From an uncultured Bacteroidota bacterium (GTDB lineage: Bacteria; Bacteroidota; Bacteroidia; Chitinophagales; Chitinophagaceae), in NCBI GenBank assembly GCA_903835005.1, contig CAILLK010000041.1, positions 1 through 46,817 on the forward strand: a stretch of DNA of 46,817 bases. The letters run 5' to 3'. Position numbers and translations under genes: made by a program. Each line of letters starts with the position of its first letter. Positions within the stretch are counted from its first letter, which is position 1. The notes beneath the pieces are model-generated. The model was not told where the DNA came from. It did not search any database and saw nothing but the letters and a program-made list of their open reading frames with translations. Of this stretch, positions 18,792-27,995 are shown in pieces.

Positions 18792-19078
18792 AATTTTTAA
18801 GTTTTTTGGTTTGCTTAGGATATTGCAAATGGTATGCCGATGAAATAAAACGGCCATTATGGCTGATAATTAAAACCGCCACTGCCGTATTGTCTGTTTT
18901 TAAATAAATTTAAGCCTTTTTACCTGCCATTTATAGCACATAGGTTCTTAAAGCTGCTAAGGACAGGCAAGCTTAGAAATAAAATGTATTATATAAATTT
19001 AAATTTACAGACTTAAATTGGATTCATAAACCATACCCAGCTTAATTTCTATCTAATTATCGGGTAAGGATTCAGGGT

Positions 19079-20104
19079 TCATTTATGCATTAACCCCTTG
19101 CAGATATTTTTGGCAATACCCGGACCCTCATAAATAAACCCTGTATAGACCTGCACCAGCGAGGCCCCAGCATCCAGCTTTTCCCGTGCATCGGCGGCGG
19201 TAAAAATTCCTCCGGATGCTATAATAGTTATGCTGCCTTTGCTGTGGGTGTGGATGTATTTTATTACTTCGGTAGCCCGGTTTCGAACAGGAGCTCCGCT
19301 TAAACCACCGGCGCCAATGGCGGCAACATCAGCAGCAGGAGTTACTAGTCCTTCCCGGCTGATAGTGGTATTTGTGGCTACTATTCCGGCAATTTTCGTA
19401 TCCGTTACCAGGTCTATAATGTCGTTAAGCTGGTCATTGGTTAGGTCGGGGGCTATTTTGAGTAATATCGGTTTATTCTTGAATTCCTTATTTATCGACT
19501 GGAGTCTGTTGAGCAACTGGGTGAGTGGTTCTTTGTCCTGCAGGGCACGCAGGCCGGGCGTATTGGGGCTGCTTACATTCACCACAAAATAATCAACCAC
19601 ATCATAAAGGTCCCTGAAAGCCTTTTCATAATCATCGCCGGCCTGCTCATTTGGTGTGTCTTTGTTTTTACCAATATTGCCGCCAATGATCACTTTCTCT
19701 CTCCTTGTTTTTAGCCGCTCAGCCGCAGCAGCCGAGCCATCGTTATTAAAACCCATCCGGTTAATGAGCGCCTTATCGGCTGGCAGACGAAACAAGCGGG
19801 GTTTAGGATTACCCGGTTGTGACCGGGGAGTAAGCGTACCAATTTCTATAAAACCAAAACCCAGGCAAGCCAGCTCATCGGTATACTTTGCATCTTTATC
19901 AAAGCCCGCAGCAAGCCCTACAGGATTAGGAAAGGTGATGCCCCATAAAGTGCGCTCCAGCGCCGGGTCTTTTTTAACATAAAGCGCTTTTACAATGCCT
20001 CGCAGAAACCCCATGGAGCAGACCAGCGTAAGCCACTTCATAACCCGGTAATGAACTTTTTCAGCATCAATTTTGAATAGTATAGTCCGGAGTATGGAGT
20101 ACAT
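19079..20104 (-). CDS. pyrD: Dihydroorotate dehydrogenase (quinone), class 2
   Basis: A 341-residue membrane-associated flavoenzyme that oxidises dihydroorotate to orotate with quinone in pyrimidine synthesis. The N-terminal amphipathic helices ([20 protein letters not shown]) are the class 2 membrane-binding extension. FMN-binding and catalytic segments are [38 protein letters not shown] (with the class 2 catalytic Ser), KIAPDLTND and [12 protein letters not shown]. Length and motifs are complete. A minus-strand TAnnTTTG element lies about 50 nt upstream. Confidence 0.97.
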   Translation of the reverse strand: MYSILRTILFKIDAEKVHYRVMKWLTLVCSMGFLRGIVKALYVKKDPALERTLWGITFPNPVGLAAGFDKDAKYTDELACLGFGFIEIGTLTPRSQPGNPKPRLFRLPADKALINRMGFNNDGSAAAAERLKTRREKVIIGGNIGKNKDTPNEQAGDDYEKAFRDLYDVVDYFVVNVSSPNTPGLRALQDKEPLTQLLNRLQSINKEFKNKPILLKIAPDLTNDQLNDIIDLVTDTKIAGIVATNTTISREGLVTPAADVAAIGAGGLSGAPVRNRATEVIKYIHTHSKGSITIIASGGIFTAADAREKLDAGASLVQVYTGFIYEGPGIAKNICKGLMHK

Positions 20105-20110
20105 TTTTTT

Positions 20111-20143
20111 AGTCTTAAGTCGTGAGTATTAAGTCGTAAATAT
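20111..20143. repeat. TAAGTCGT-type short repeat upstream of pyrD
   Basis: Contains ttaagtcgtgag followed by ttaagtcgtaaa. The same taagtcgtaa core recurs at 25895-25914 after dprA. It sits in the pyrD leader between the -7 element and the start codon. Confidence 0.55.
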
Positions 20144-20154
20144 TTATTTCGGTG

Positions 20155-20162
20155 CAAATGTA
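20155..20162 (-). promoter_or_regulatory. Bacteroidota -7 element for pyrD
   Basis: Reads TACATTTG on the minus strand, an exact TAnnTTTG, about 50 nt upstream of the pyrD ATG. The -33 box is not clear. Confidence 0.5.
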
Positions 20163-20292
20163 CGATGCATAAAGTTTGTTTGTCAGATAGTACTGATGTA
20201 TTTGGTTTAATAAATTAAGGTAAATCGCTGATTTCTCAGTTTGAGCATATTATAGCAGCTACAGCCACTGAGAACAACAGAGAAAGCGCTTA

Positions 20293-21837
20293 TTATTCCT
20301 TAACTATCTTACCGCTAAATATTAATTCACCACTTTCATTTAACAACTTAATAAAATACATACCAGAAGGGAATTCTGCAACAGATATATTATCAGTATT
20401 TCTGGCTTCTTTTATTAATTGACCAAACAGGTTGCAGACAAGGATATCAACCTTATATGGGCTAATTACTGAGATATACCCTGTAGTGGGATTTGGGCTA
20501 ATAGAAATTAAAGCATAATTGTTTATTATGTGATTTACTGTCGGAACGGATGTGTCAGGAATAGTTGCTGGGCCAGCTTTTACGATCCAAAAATCCCAAT
20601 TGCCATGATTACCAGTTACATCGCCATTATTATTAGCACTTCCGCCAGCAATAATAAATTCCCCGTCATAGGTTGTTTGTATGCAGTTTGCATAATCTTC
20701 ATTTGAACCACCATAAGTCTTTTGCCAGATTATATCACCTGAATCAGATAAATGGAGTACCCAATAATCATACATACCATGGTTCAAGGTAATTTCACTA
20801 TCAATTGAGTGCGTATAACCTGCCACCAGGTACCCACCATATGGGCTGTTTTGAACCGAAGTAGCAAATTCGTAGTAAGATCCGCCAAAACATTTTTGCC
20901 ATTCCAAATTCCCAACAGAGGATAATTTTACAACCCAATAGTCAATATAGCCGTGATTCCCTATAACATCTCCATCATCTGAATAAGTTGTGCCAGCCAC
21001 GATGTATCCTCCATCAGGTGTGCGGGTGACCGAATTGGCATATTCCCCACTGCTGCCGCCTAGAGATTTCTGCCATGTTATACTACCGGAAGAAGTTAGT
21101 TTTACCACCCAAAAATCCGGGTCTCCATGGTTGCCCGAAACATCACCATCATTTGAAGAACTAAAACCAGCAAAAATGTAACCGGTATCAGGAGTTTGCT
21201 GTATAGAATAAGCTTCTTCGGATCCTGAACCACCGTATGAATGCTGCCATTGTATACTGCCAGATTGAGATAATTTCAGTATCAGACAATCGGTCGGTCC
21301 ATAGGGCCATGAAAGCGTATAACCTGCTACTATATAACCTGAATCAAATGTTTGCTGGATTGATTTACCATAATCACCAATTCCTCCGCCTAATGACTCC
21401 TGCCATTGTATAGTGCCGGAATCAGATAACTTAACGATCCATACATTGGTTACAGAAGTATCACCGATATGTCCCGTAATATCACCGTCAAGAGAGTTAC
21501 TATAACCGCAGACAATATATCCACCTTCAAAGGTCTGTTGAATCGAGGTAGCCCAGTCCTTCTGGCTGCCACCTAAAGTTTTTTGCCATTGCAAATCACC
21601 GGATTTAGTAATTTTTACAACCCAGTAATCAATACCACCATGGTTCCCTGCAACCTCTGAGTCAAAGCTTTCGGTGGACCCTGCGATTATATAACCACTA
21701 TCTGATGTCTGTTGTATTGATGTGGCTGCTTCCCAATCAGAACCGCCATAAGATCTTTCCCATTGGATAGTGTTAAGTTGCCCAAAAACAAAACCAGGCA
21801 TAGTTATAATACAGAAAAGCAGAAATAAGTTTTTCAT
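20293..21837 (-). CDS. Secreted repeat protein with T9SS sorting domain
   Basis: A 514-residue protein with a signal peptide (residues 1-19, ending VFGQ). Most of it is about seven to eight repeats of roughly 48-55 residues, each with the pattern SIQQTxDGGYIVAG..., DGDVxGNHG, xDYWVVKL and SGxIxWQKxxGGS. This type of repeat probably makes a beta-propeller or solenoid. The last 80 residues are a Por-type sorting domain (ISPNPTTGYISV... MYFIKLLNESGE). It is expected to be exported by T9SS to the cell surface or medium. The ligand is unknown. The gene stands alone. Confidence 0.88.
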   Translation of the reverse strand: MKNLFLLFCIITMPGFVFGQLNTIQWERSYGGSDWEAATSIQQTSDSGYIIAGSTESFDSEVAGNHGGIDYWVVKITKSGDLQWQKTLGGSQKDWATSIQQTFEGGYIVCGYSNSLDGDITGHIGDTSVTNVWIVKLSDSGTIQWQESLGGGIGDYGKSIQQTFDSGYIVAGYTLSWPYGPTDCLILKLSQSGSIQWQHSYGGSGSEEAYSIQQTPDTGYIFAGFSSSNDGDVSGNHGDPDFWVVKLTSSGSITWQKSLGGSSGEYANSVTRTPDGGYIVAGTTYSDDGDVIGNHGYIDYWVVKLSSVGNLEWQKCFGGSYYEFATSVQNSPYGGYLVAGYTHSIDSEITLNHGMYDYWVLHLSDSGDIIWQKTYGGSNEDYANCIQTTYDGEFIIAGGSANNNGDVTGNHGNWDFWIVKAGPATIPDTSVPTVNHIINNYALISISPNPTTGYISVISPYKVDILVCNLFGQLIKEARNTDNISVAEFPSGMYFIKLLNESGELIFSGKIVKE

Positions 21838-21921
21838 TAGTTATGGATTAAATTATAGCCAATCGGTAAAATATTGATTATAAAATTAAGTAAAAATCCA
21901 GAACTTATTTGTCTTTTTGTT

Positions 21922-22923
21922 TTATACCCCACACAAAAACGCCATTGTATCTACCCCATCGGCATAGTCGCTCAATGCAGGTTTCTGAGAATCTCCGAAA
22001 GGAATGAAACCATGGCCTATTATGACTTGTATTTCTTCACTTTTAAACAGGCTGTCAATGAGTTCCTTCTTGTCATCATAAAACTTATAGTGCAGTACAC
22101 TCACGGCCGAGAAGGGCATCTCGTTTTCCACCATCAGCAGAGATTCATTGCTCATATAGGGTATCCTGTTGAGGAGATAAATGGCCAGGTGGTAGTCGTA
22201 GTTGTTTTTGTATTTGTTCAGGTCGGCATAGTCATTGTGCCTGTTAAAAATATTCAGTAACCGGGCAAAATCATACTCGCGGGGCACACATACCTGGGTT
22301 ACATTGCGGCAGCCGAGGCCGTAGTACAGGTATACATCATCGGCCAGCAGGGCCAGTTCATCATCGGTTTCTGTGCCATCCAGTATAGCCACTGAAGTAC
22401 GGTTTTTACGGATGATATGCGGATATTTGCCAAAATACTGTTCGAAATACCGGGCGGTATTATTGCTGCCTGTAGCTATATAGGCATCACAATTATTGAG
22501 CCGATCAGCTATTTGCACCTGGCTGCCAACAGCAGGCTCCCATCCGGTCAGTTTACCCAGCAGGTACTTAAAAAGCACATCATCTTTTGATGATAATTTT
22601 ATCAGCAGGTTATGGCCACTGATAAACCCGCATAAAAAATCATGAAACCCAACCAGGGGAATATTACCGGCCATTACAATACCGATGGACTTTGGTTTTT
22701 CAGTTACCTTGTATTGAGCTATCCACTGCTCCAGTTTGTCTTTTTGCAGATACTCACCGGCAATATTATTTATTGCCAGTGATATGTGTGCCGCAGTAAA
22801 CCACGCGTTGGCGCTTACAGCCCTTGCCTGTATGTCCTGCCATTCCAGGTCACCGGATAGCATGTATTTACCCAGGCGGGTTAAAAGTTCTATACGGTTT
22901 TCAGTTTGTAATGTATACGTCAT
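21922..22923 (-). CDS. LuxC-like acyl-CoA reductase
   Basis: A 333-residue protein of the LuxC/acyl-CoA reductase family (aldehyde dehydrogenase fold), which reduces acyl-CoA to aldehyde with NADPH. Landmarks are GIVMAGNIPLVGFHDFLCGF (~100), LLIKLSSKDDVLFKYLL, AYIATGSNNTARYFEQYFG, KNRTSVAILDGTE, and the LGCRNVTQVCVP segment with the probable catalytic Cys. It is divergent from a dicluster ferredoxin gene, an arrangement common in Bacteroidota. The true substrate there is not established. Confidence 0.88.
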   Translation of the reverse strand: MTYTLQTENRIELLTRLGKYMLSGDLEWQDIQARAVSANAWFTAAHISLAINNIAGEYLQKDKLEQWIAQYKVTEKPKSIGIVMAGNIPLVGFHDFLCGFISGHNLLIKLSSKDDVLFKYLLGKLTGWEPAVGSQVQIADRLNNCDAYIATGSNNTARYFEQYFGKYPHIIRKNRTSVAILDGTETDDELALLADDVYLYYGLGCRNVTQVCVPREYDFARLLNIFNRHNDYADLNKYKNNYDYHLAIYLLNRIPYMSNESLLMVENEMPFSAVSVLHYKFYDDKKELIDSLFKSEEIQVIIGHGFIPFGDSQKPALSDYADGVDTMAFLCGV

Positions 22924-23035
22924 AATTATTGAGCTGCTACCGGATACTTAAAATATTATGAATAAATCCAGGTGCAGAATTTAATGCGAAGTTGTAACTT
23001 TACGCCCATAAAAACTAAATAAATAACCAATTCTT

Positions 23036-23386
23036 ATGGCTATTAAAATCACTGACGAATGTATCAACTGCGGCGCTTGTGAACCGGAATGTCCGAATAA
23101 CGCGATTTATGAAGGCGGAACCGAATGGGCTATGGCCGACGGGACTACTGTAAAAGGCAGCTATACACTTATGGATGGCAGTGTTACGGATGCAGGTACT
23201 CTTCATTCCCCTGTTTCGGTTGATGTATATTATATTACTCCGGATAAATGTACGGAATGCCAGGGTTTTCATGAAGAACCTCAATGCGCTGCTGTTTGTC
23301 CGGTAGACTGTTGCCTGCCCGATGAAAATCATGTAGAAAGTCCGGAAGAGCTGCTTGCCAAGAAGGAAAAATTACATCTGGATTAA
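23036..23386 (+). CDS. 4Fe-4S dicluster ferredoxin
   Basis: A 116-residue cytoplasmic electron carrier. Motifs [16 protein letters not shown] (11-26) and [21 protein letters not shown] (from about 79) each supply ligands for a 4Fe-4S cluster; the second has the longer CxxC...CxxxCP spacing of Alvin-type ferredoxins. The middle 50 residues ([16 protein letters not shown]) are a conserved insertion in the Bacteroidota form. It is divergent from the acyl-CoA reductase and precedes the HExxH protein by 26 bp. Confidence 0.95.
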   Translation: MAIKITDECINCGACEPECPNNAIYEGGTEWAMADGTTVKGSYTLMDGSVTDAGTLHSPVSVDVYYITPDKCTECQGFHEEPQCAAVCPVDCCLPDENHVESPEELLAKKEKLHLD

Positions 23387-23412
23387 TTCAGCTGATAGCT
23401 GCTGAGGTAATT

Positions 23413-24144
23413 ATGGACAGAGGCAGAAGACTGGTTTTAAGAGGCAGCTTGATTATTCTGCTTATTTTACCCCTGATTGCGCTAGGGCATTATTTTGCAT
23501 TCCCTGAAGAAACGCGGTGCCTGCTGATTGGTGTGTCTGATTTTAAGAAAACAGATAATCTGTATTTTAATCCCGGTTTACCGGTCAGCACCATCTATTC
23601 TATCCGGAGTCTTATTGCTCAAGCCGAAAAAAGGGATTCAGAATTCCTTGGTTCGCTGGCCTGCAAACCCAGGTTTATCTATTGCGATAATGAAACTGAC
23701 TATGCATTGTATGGCAATAAATCCGGTAGCCCTGCATGCACTCATACCAAACTTGGAGCTTATATAGTATTGAGCAGGAATGGCCTCAATGCCGATGTTA
23801 TTGCCCACGAAATTTTGCATGCAGAGCTATACCAGCGCCTGGGATTTTATAAATACCAGTTTGCAATACCAGTATGGTTTAATGAGGGCCTGGCCATGCA
23901 AACTGATTACCGGGCTGAGTTTTCGGAAGACAGTTTAAACAAATACTCAGATGGCTTCAGAAACCTGCCTGAATTACAAAATTTAAGGACCGGCAGCCAG
24001 TTCTATAGCGGAATAGAAAGAGATATATTGCTTAATTTTTCGACTGCCAGGTACGAGGTAAAACGGTGGTATACTAAAGATAAACTTACCCATCTTATTA
24101 CCGCACTAACCCACGGAACCCGGTTTGCTGACGCTTACAGGTAA
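23413..24144 (+). CDS. Membrane-anchored putative zinc metallopeptidase (HExxH)
   Basis: A 243-residue protein with a basic N-terminus and one membrane helix (LIILLILPLIALGHYFAF, about 14-31), so the rest would be periplasmic. It carries VIAHEILHAELY (HExxH) followed by PVWFNEGLAMQ, where the Glu is the expected third zinc ligand of gluzincin-type peptidases. No known family name is assigned. It follows the ferredoxin gene by 26 bp but has no obvious link to it. The protein is complete and converges on DUF6438 with a 14-bp gap. Confidence 0.75.
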   Translation: MDRGRRLVLRGSLIILLILPLIALGHYFAFPEETRCLLIGVSDFKKTDNLYFNPGLPVSTIYSIRSLIAQAEKRDSEFLGSLACKPRFIYCDNETDYALYGNKSGSPACTHTKLGAYIVLSRNGLNADVIAHEILHAELYQRLGFYKYQFAIPVWFNEGLAMQTDYRAEFSEDSLNKYSDGFRNLPELQNLRTGSQFYSGIERDILLNFSTARYEVKRWYTKDKLTHLITALTHGTRFADAYR

Positions 24145-24158
24145 TGGTTGATTTAATC

Positions 24159-24647
24159 TTATTTGATCTTCCGGTGCCAGGTTTCATCTACTTTTTTACC
24201 GGTTAATTCATCCATTTTATCAGCAAGTTTCTTTAGCACTTCCGGTCCAAAGTTGGCATTATTGATAATTTTGGTCGAGTCGGCATAGGTTATGGTGAAT
24301 ATCAGTCCGGGCAAATCCACAGGCCGGATCATATATTCATTTTTGCAGGTATCAACTTTGGTGGTCAGGGCCTGATCAAAAATATCAGTTGCACCTTTTT
24401 CTCCAATATTTTTTTCAAATACTCCCGAATCCTCCGTAAACCTTATAGCAGTGTAGATTACATTCCCGTTTTTACTGAGTTCTATTTTATAAGCCGGACA
24501 GCGACCATAGCATGCAGTACGTTGCATTTTAATGGCTTCAATTTTATTAACTTGTTTAACCGTCTTTTTATGTTTACGGTGTTTTGCCTGGGTTGAACAA
24601 ACTATTAAAATGGATAAAATTACCAATAGCGTTTTTTTCATTTCCAA
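24159..24647 (-). CDS. DUF6438 domain-containing exported protein
   Basis: A 162-residue protein with a signal peptide (MKKTLLVILSILIVCSTQA, start at 24647 or the second ATG at 24641). The mature part has the DUF6438 signature RTACYGRCPAYKIELSKNG, two conserved Cys, and the later TKVDTCKNEYM and DLPGLIFTITYAD strands. The biochemical role of the family is unknown. The two Cys may form a disulphide in the periplasm. Confidence 0.85.
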   Translation of the reverse strand: MEMKKTLLVILSILIVCSTQAKHRKHKKTVKQVNKIEAIKMQRTACYGRCPAYKIELSKNGNVIYTAIRFTEDSGVFEKNIGEKGATDIFDQALTTKVDTCKNEYMIRPVDLPGLIFTITYADSTKIINNANFGPEVLKKLADKMDELTGKKVDETWHRKIK

Positions 24648-24657
24648 TGATTTGGAG

Positions 24658-24665
24658 CAAAGATA
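24658..24665 (-). promoter_or_regulatory. -7 element for the DUF6438 gene
   Basis: Reads TATCTTTG on the minus strand (TAnnTTTG) about 11-18 nt upstream of the start codon, giving a very short leader. Confidence 0.5.
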
Positions 24666-24778
24666 CTTTTAAAATTCAGGCGCTGATGATAAAGTGTTTC
24701 AAAAAAAAGGGACTGATAATGATGGTTTTTTAGTTTCTTTGATTTTTAATTTTCCCATTTAATGAAAGTGCCCGGAGG

Positions 24779-25891
24779 ATGATACCGTCTGATGAAAATA
24801 AGGAGATTTATTACCAGTTGGCACTTGGCTTCGTACCGGGCATCGGCGCTAAGATTGGCAGGGCCCTGCTTGATAAATTCGGTAGTGCAGGTGCAGTATT
24901 CCGCATGCCGCTTAAAGAACTGAAAAATACCGACGGTATTACTGAGGTAAAAGCGAAAGGTTTTAAGGATGATGAAGTCTTCAGAAAAGCGGAAAAGGAA
25001 CTGGATTTTATCCTGAAAAATGATATTAAGGTACTCTATACCAATCATAACTACCCCAAACGATTAAGCAACTGCAGCGATGCACCACTGCTGCTTTACT
25101 ATAAAGGCAATGCCGACCTTGATGCGGCCAAAATAGTGGCCGTTGTAGGAACCAGGAAGAATACAGATTACGGACACCAACTGTGCGAAGAACTGATAGA
25201 AGGACTGCGGTCGCTGGATGATATACTGATAGTGAGTGGCCTTGCTTTAGGTATAGATGCTATTGCCCATAAAAAATGTGTTCAGCAGGGCACAGCTACT
25301 GTTGGTGTATTGGGACATGGCCTTGGCAGGATTTATCCCTTTACACATACTTCACTCGCAGGCCAGATGACAGAACATGGCGGACTGCTGACAGAGTTTA
25401 TTTCGGAGACGTTACCGGACCGTAATAATTTCCCGATGCGCAACCGGATAGTAGCTGGTATGAGCGATGTAACTGTGGTGATAGAAAGCAATATAACTGG
25501 CGGCGCCTTAATTACGGCGAATCTGGCCAGTGGTTATAACCGGGAAGTAGCTGCGTATCCGGGCAGGGTGAATGATACTCGCAGCGCCGGATGCAATGAT
25601 CTGATAAGACGGAACGTAGCCGCCATGATCACTAAACCCGAAGACCTTATAGACCTGATGAACTGGAACAAGGAAGCAAGGCCCAAAGCGGTGCAGCGGC
25701 AACTCTTTATAAACCTGATGCCTGAAGAGCAAAAAATAGTAGATCTGCTGCAAACCCGGGACAGTGTTCATGCCGATGAACTATACCACCATACCGGACT
25801 GGCGAGTTCGCAACTTGCTGCTACCTTGCTGCAACTGGAAATGCAGGGGATAATCAAAACTTTGCCGGGGAAGTATTATCGGATGTATTGA
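24779..25891 (+). CDS. dprA: DNA-processing protein DprA
   Basis: A 370-residue cytoplasmic protein that loads RecA on incoming single-stranded DNA during transformation. The N-terminal helix-hairpin-helix region (FVPGIGAKIGRALLDKFGS) precedes the Rossmann-like DprA domain with VVGTRKNTDYG, IVSGLALGIDAIAHK, GVLGHGLGRIYPFTH, NFPMRNRIVAGMSD and ALITANLASGYNREV. The C-terminal winged-helix (residues ~305-370: DELYHHTGLASSQLAATLLQ) is complete. Start at 24779 gives the standard MIPSDENKEIYYQLAL start. The neighbouring genes are not competence genes. Confidence 0.96.
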   Translation: MIPSDENKEIYYQLALGFVPGIGAKIGRALLDKFGSAGAVFRMPLKELKNTDGITEVKAKGFKDDEVFRKAEKELDFILKNDIKVLYTNHNYPKRLSNCSDAPLLLYYKGNADLDAAKIVAVVGTRKNTDYGHQLCEELIEGLRSLDDILIVSGLALGIDAIAHKKCVQQGTATVGVLGHGLGRIYPFTHTSLAGQMTEHGGLLTEFISETLPDRNNFPMRNRIVAGMSDVTVVIESNITGGALITANLASGYNREVAAYPGRVNDTRSAGCNDLIRRNVAAMITKPEDLIDLMNWNKEARPKAVQRQLFINLMPEEQKIVDLLQTRDSVHADELYHHTGLASSQLAATLLQLEMQGIIKTLPGKYYRMY

Positions 25892-25894
25892 GCC

Positions 25895-25914
25895 GAGTCG
25901 TAAGTCGTAAGTAT
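25895..25914. repeat. TAAGTCGT-type short repeat after dprA
   Basis: The unit gagtcgtaagtcgtaagtata sits just past the dprA stop. It shares the taagtcgtaa core with the repeat upstream of pyrD at 20111-20143. Confidence 0.45.
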
Positions 25915-25939
25915 AAAGAGCAGGGTTGGGGAGGAATTG

Positions 25940-26359
25940 CTACTTCATTTTCATTTGAGCAAAATAAGGATGTTCAGGATTTACAATTAATTCCTGCCTG
26001 AGAGGATGTATCAATACATCCATATCCTCTAAAGGAATTGAGCCAAGTAATGGCTCTGAATCACCAGGCAGAATCATTGCCCTGCAAGTTGTCTGGCGGT
26101 TTTTAAACCGAAGTTCTACTGAGGAAACAACATCGCACTCGACAATATGACCATTTGCCAATTGGGCTTTTCTTTTTTCAACTACAGGGAATTGCAATTG
26201 TTCCTGTATGCTTTCATTAATTGCCAGCATATAGGATCCCGTGTCAACAAGAACTGTGAGTGGCATCCGTTTTACCTCTTCTTCACCAATCATATATCTC
26301 CGAGCCAAAGCCAGATCATCCCCATTTATTAATTCTATATCAGCATATATTAACCCCAT
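25940..26359 (-). CDS. Retropepsin-like aspartic protease (clan AA)
   Basis: A 139-residue single-domain protein. LTVLVDTGSYMLAINESI carries the DTG active-site motif of clan AA proteases, and ILPGDSEPLLGSIPLEDMDVLIHP provides the later flap and hydrophobic-hydrophobic-G pattern. One copy would need to dimerise to give a full active site. The ATG at 26359 (MGLIYADIEL) fits the family start better than the one eight codons upstream. Such small proteins are common in bacteria and often of unknown role. The HicB-like remnant lies upstream on the same strand. Confidence 0.82.
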   Translation of the reverse strand: MGLIYADIELINGDDLALARRYMIGEEEVKRMPLTVLVDTGSYMLAINESIQEQLQFPVVEKRKAQLANGHIVECDVVSSVELRFKNRQTTCRAMILPGDSEPLLGSIPLEDMDVLIHPLRQELIVNPEHPYFAQMKMK

Positions 26360-26418
26360 TTTTTTGATTTTATAGCCAATCAAATGTACGTTGAATCTTC
26401 AATAAAATCAAGCCCGCT

Positions 26419-26626
26419 TTAAGGGTTTAAGGATGCAAAAGTTTTATCAGCAATTTCTTCAGGGTCCATTGTTTCCAAGTAAAGATGGAGGGCTTCTCTG
26501 ATGCTGGCTTTAGCTTCTTCAAATGTATCTCCCTGGGAATGGCAGCCTGGCAATTCGGGACAGGAGACATAGTAACCGTGCTTGTCTTAGTTAAAAACAA
26601 CATTTACTTTGTGTACCCTAACTCAT
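26419..26626 (-). pseudogene. HicB-like antitoxin remnant with in-frame stop
   Basis: On the minus strand the frame that ends with TAA at 26419-26421 encodes DKHGYYVSCPELPGCHSQG followed by DTFEEAKASIREALHLYLE, a clear HicB-type N-terminal fold. It has no start codon: a TAA at 26587-26589 sits where HicB proteins usually carry Lys or another residue (VNVVFN-stop-DKHGYY). The codons before it (GTT AGG GTA CAC AAA GTA AAT...) continue in frame but lack an ATG; the nearby ATG at 26626 is out of frame. No HicA toxin gene is adjacent. It is too short and closed to be an expressed antitoxin. Confidence 0.75.
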
Positions 26627-26659
26627 GTTTTGTACACAAATTTACTTGTTTCTAAATAT

Positions 26660-27967
26660 TTAAACCACCTCCCCTTCCAGATCGTAATCAAACGCCCTGG
26701 TGATTTTCACATTTACAAAGTCGCCGATTGGTAATGGTTTTTTGCTGTGGATGACTACTTCGTTGTCTACTTCCACACTGTCAAATTCGGTGCGGGCGAG
26801 GTAGCGGCCTGACTCTTTTTTGTCTACTATTACCTTGTAAGTATTACCTATTTTCTCCTGGTTTTTTTCGTAGGATATTTCCTGCTGCACTTCCATTATC
26901 TCCTGTGCATGGGCTTCTTTCTCTTCGGCAGGAATATTGTCTACAAGATCATGTGCGGTAGTGTTCTCTTCGTGCGAATAAGTGAATATACCTACCCGGT
27001 CGAGCCGGGTATCAACCAGAAATTGTTTCAGGTCTTCTACATCATCCCTGGTTTCGCCGGGGAAACCCGCAATTAATGTGGTGCGTACACAGATGCCCGG
27101 CACCCGGTCGCGCACATTGGCAATAAGTTCTGTGATCTCCTGCCGCGTTGTGTTGCGCTTCATTGCTTTCAGCATCGGGTCAGATATATGCTGCAGCGGC
27201 ATGTCGAGGTAATTGCAAATGTTTTCACGCTCGCGCATCACATCCAGAATTTCCAGAGGAAACTTGTGAGGATAGGCATAATGCAGCCTTATCCAGGTAA
27301 GCCCTTCGATATCTGATAAATGTTTTAGCAGATCAGGGAGCGCCCTTTTTTTATAAATGTCCAGGCCGTAATAGGTCAGTTCCTGGGCGATGAGCATGAT
27401 CTCTTTTACACCCATTCTCACCAGCCGCCTGGCCTCAGTTACCAGGTCTTCGATAGTGCGCGAAACATGGCCGCCCCTCATCAGCGGTATGGCGCAAAAT
27501 GAGCAGGTTCTGTTACACCCTTCCGATATTTTAAGGTATGCATAATGCTTTGGTGTACTTAATAACCTTTCACCTATCAGCTCTGCTTTATAGTCGGCAT
27601 TAAATTGTTTCAGCATCATGGGCAACTCCATAGTGCCGAACCATGCATCCACCTCAGGTATTTCCTTCAGCAGGTCCTGCCGGTAGCGCTCACTTAGGCA
27701 ACCGGTAACGTATACTTTATCCAGTTTGCCTTTTTTCTTCAGGGCCACCTGGTCCAGTATGGTATTTACACTTTCTTCTTTGGCTTTATCAATAAATCCG
27801 CATGTATTTACTACCACAATATTATGGTCCAGTTTGCGGTTTTCATGTATCACATCAATGCCATTGGCATTCAGTTGCCCGCTCAGCACCTCACTATCTA
27901 CCATATTCTTGGAGCAACCAAGAGTGATTATGTTGACCCTGTCCTGTTTTAGTGTCCTTGTTTTCAA
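26660..27967 (-). CDS. rimO: Ribosomal protein S12 methylthiotransferase RimO
   Basis: A 435-residue radical-SAM enzyme that adds a methylthio group to Asp89 of ribosomal protein S12. The N-terminal UPF0004 domain holds three cluster Cys (LGCSKNMVDSE, VNTCGFIDKAKEES, VTGCLSERYRQ); the radical SAM cluster motif is CNRTCSFCAIP; a C-terminal TRAM domain (about 370-435) ends the protein. MGVKEIMLIAQELTYYG and AYPHKFPLEILDVM are conserved RimO segments. It is full length. It is bordered by two toxin-antitoxin-like remnants. Confidence 0.96.
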   Translation of the reverse strand: MKTRTLKQDRVNIITLGCSKNMVDSEVLSGQLNANGIDVIHENRKLDHNIVVVNTCGFIDKAKEESVNTILDQVALKKKGKLDKVYVTGCLSERYRQDLLKEIPEVDAWFGTMELPMMLKQFNADYKAELIGERLLSTPKHYAYLKISEGCNRTCSFCAIPLMRGGHVSRTIEDLVTEARRLVRMGVKEIMLIAQELTYYGLDIYKKRALPDLLKHLSDIEGLTWIRLHYAYPHKFPLEILDVMRERENICNYLDMPLQHISDPMLKAMKRNTTRQEITELIANVRDRVPGICVRTTLIAGFPGETRDDVEDLKQFLVDTRLDRVGIFTYSHEENTTAHDLVDNIPAEEKEAHAQEIMEVQQEISYEKNQEKIGNTYKVIVDKKESGRYLARTEFDSVEVDNEVVIHSKKPLPIGDFVNVKITRAFDYDLEGEVV

Positions 27968-27995
27968 ATTTCTTCTTTCGGTTAATTCTACCAGA

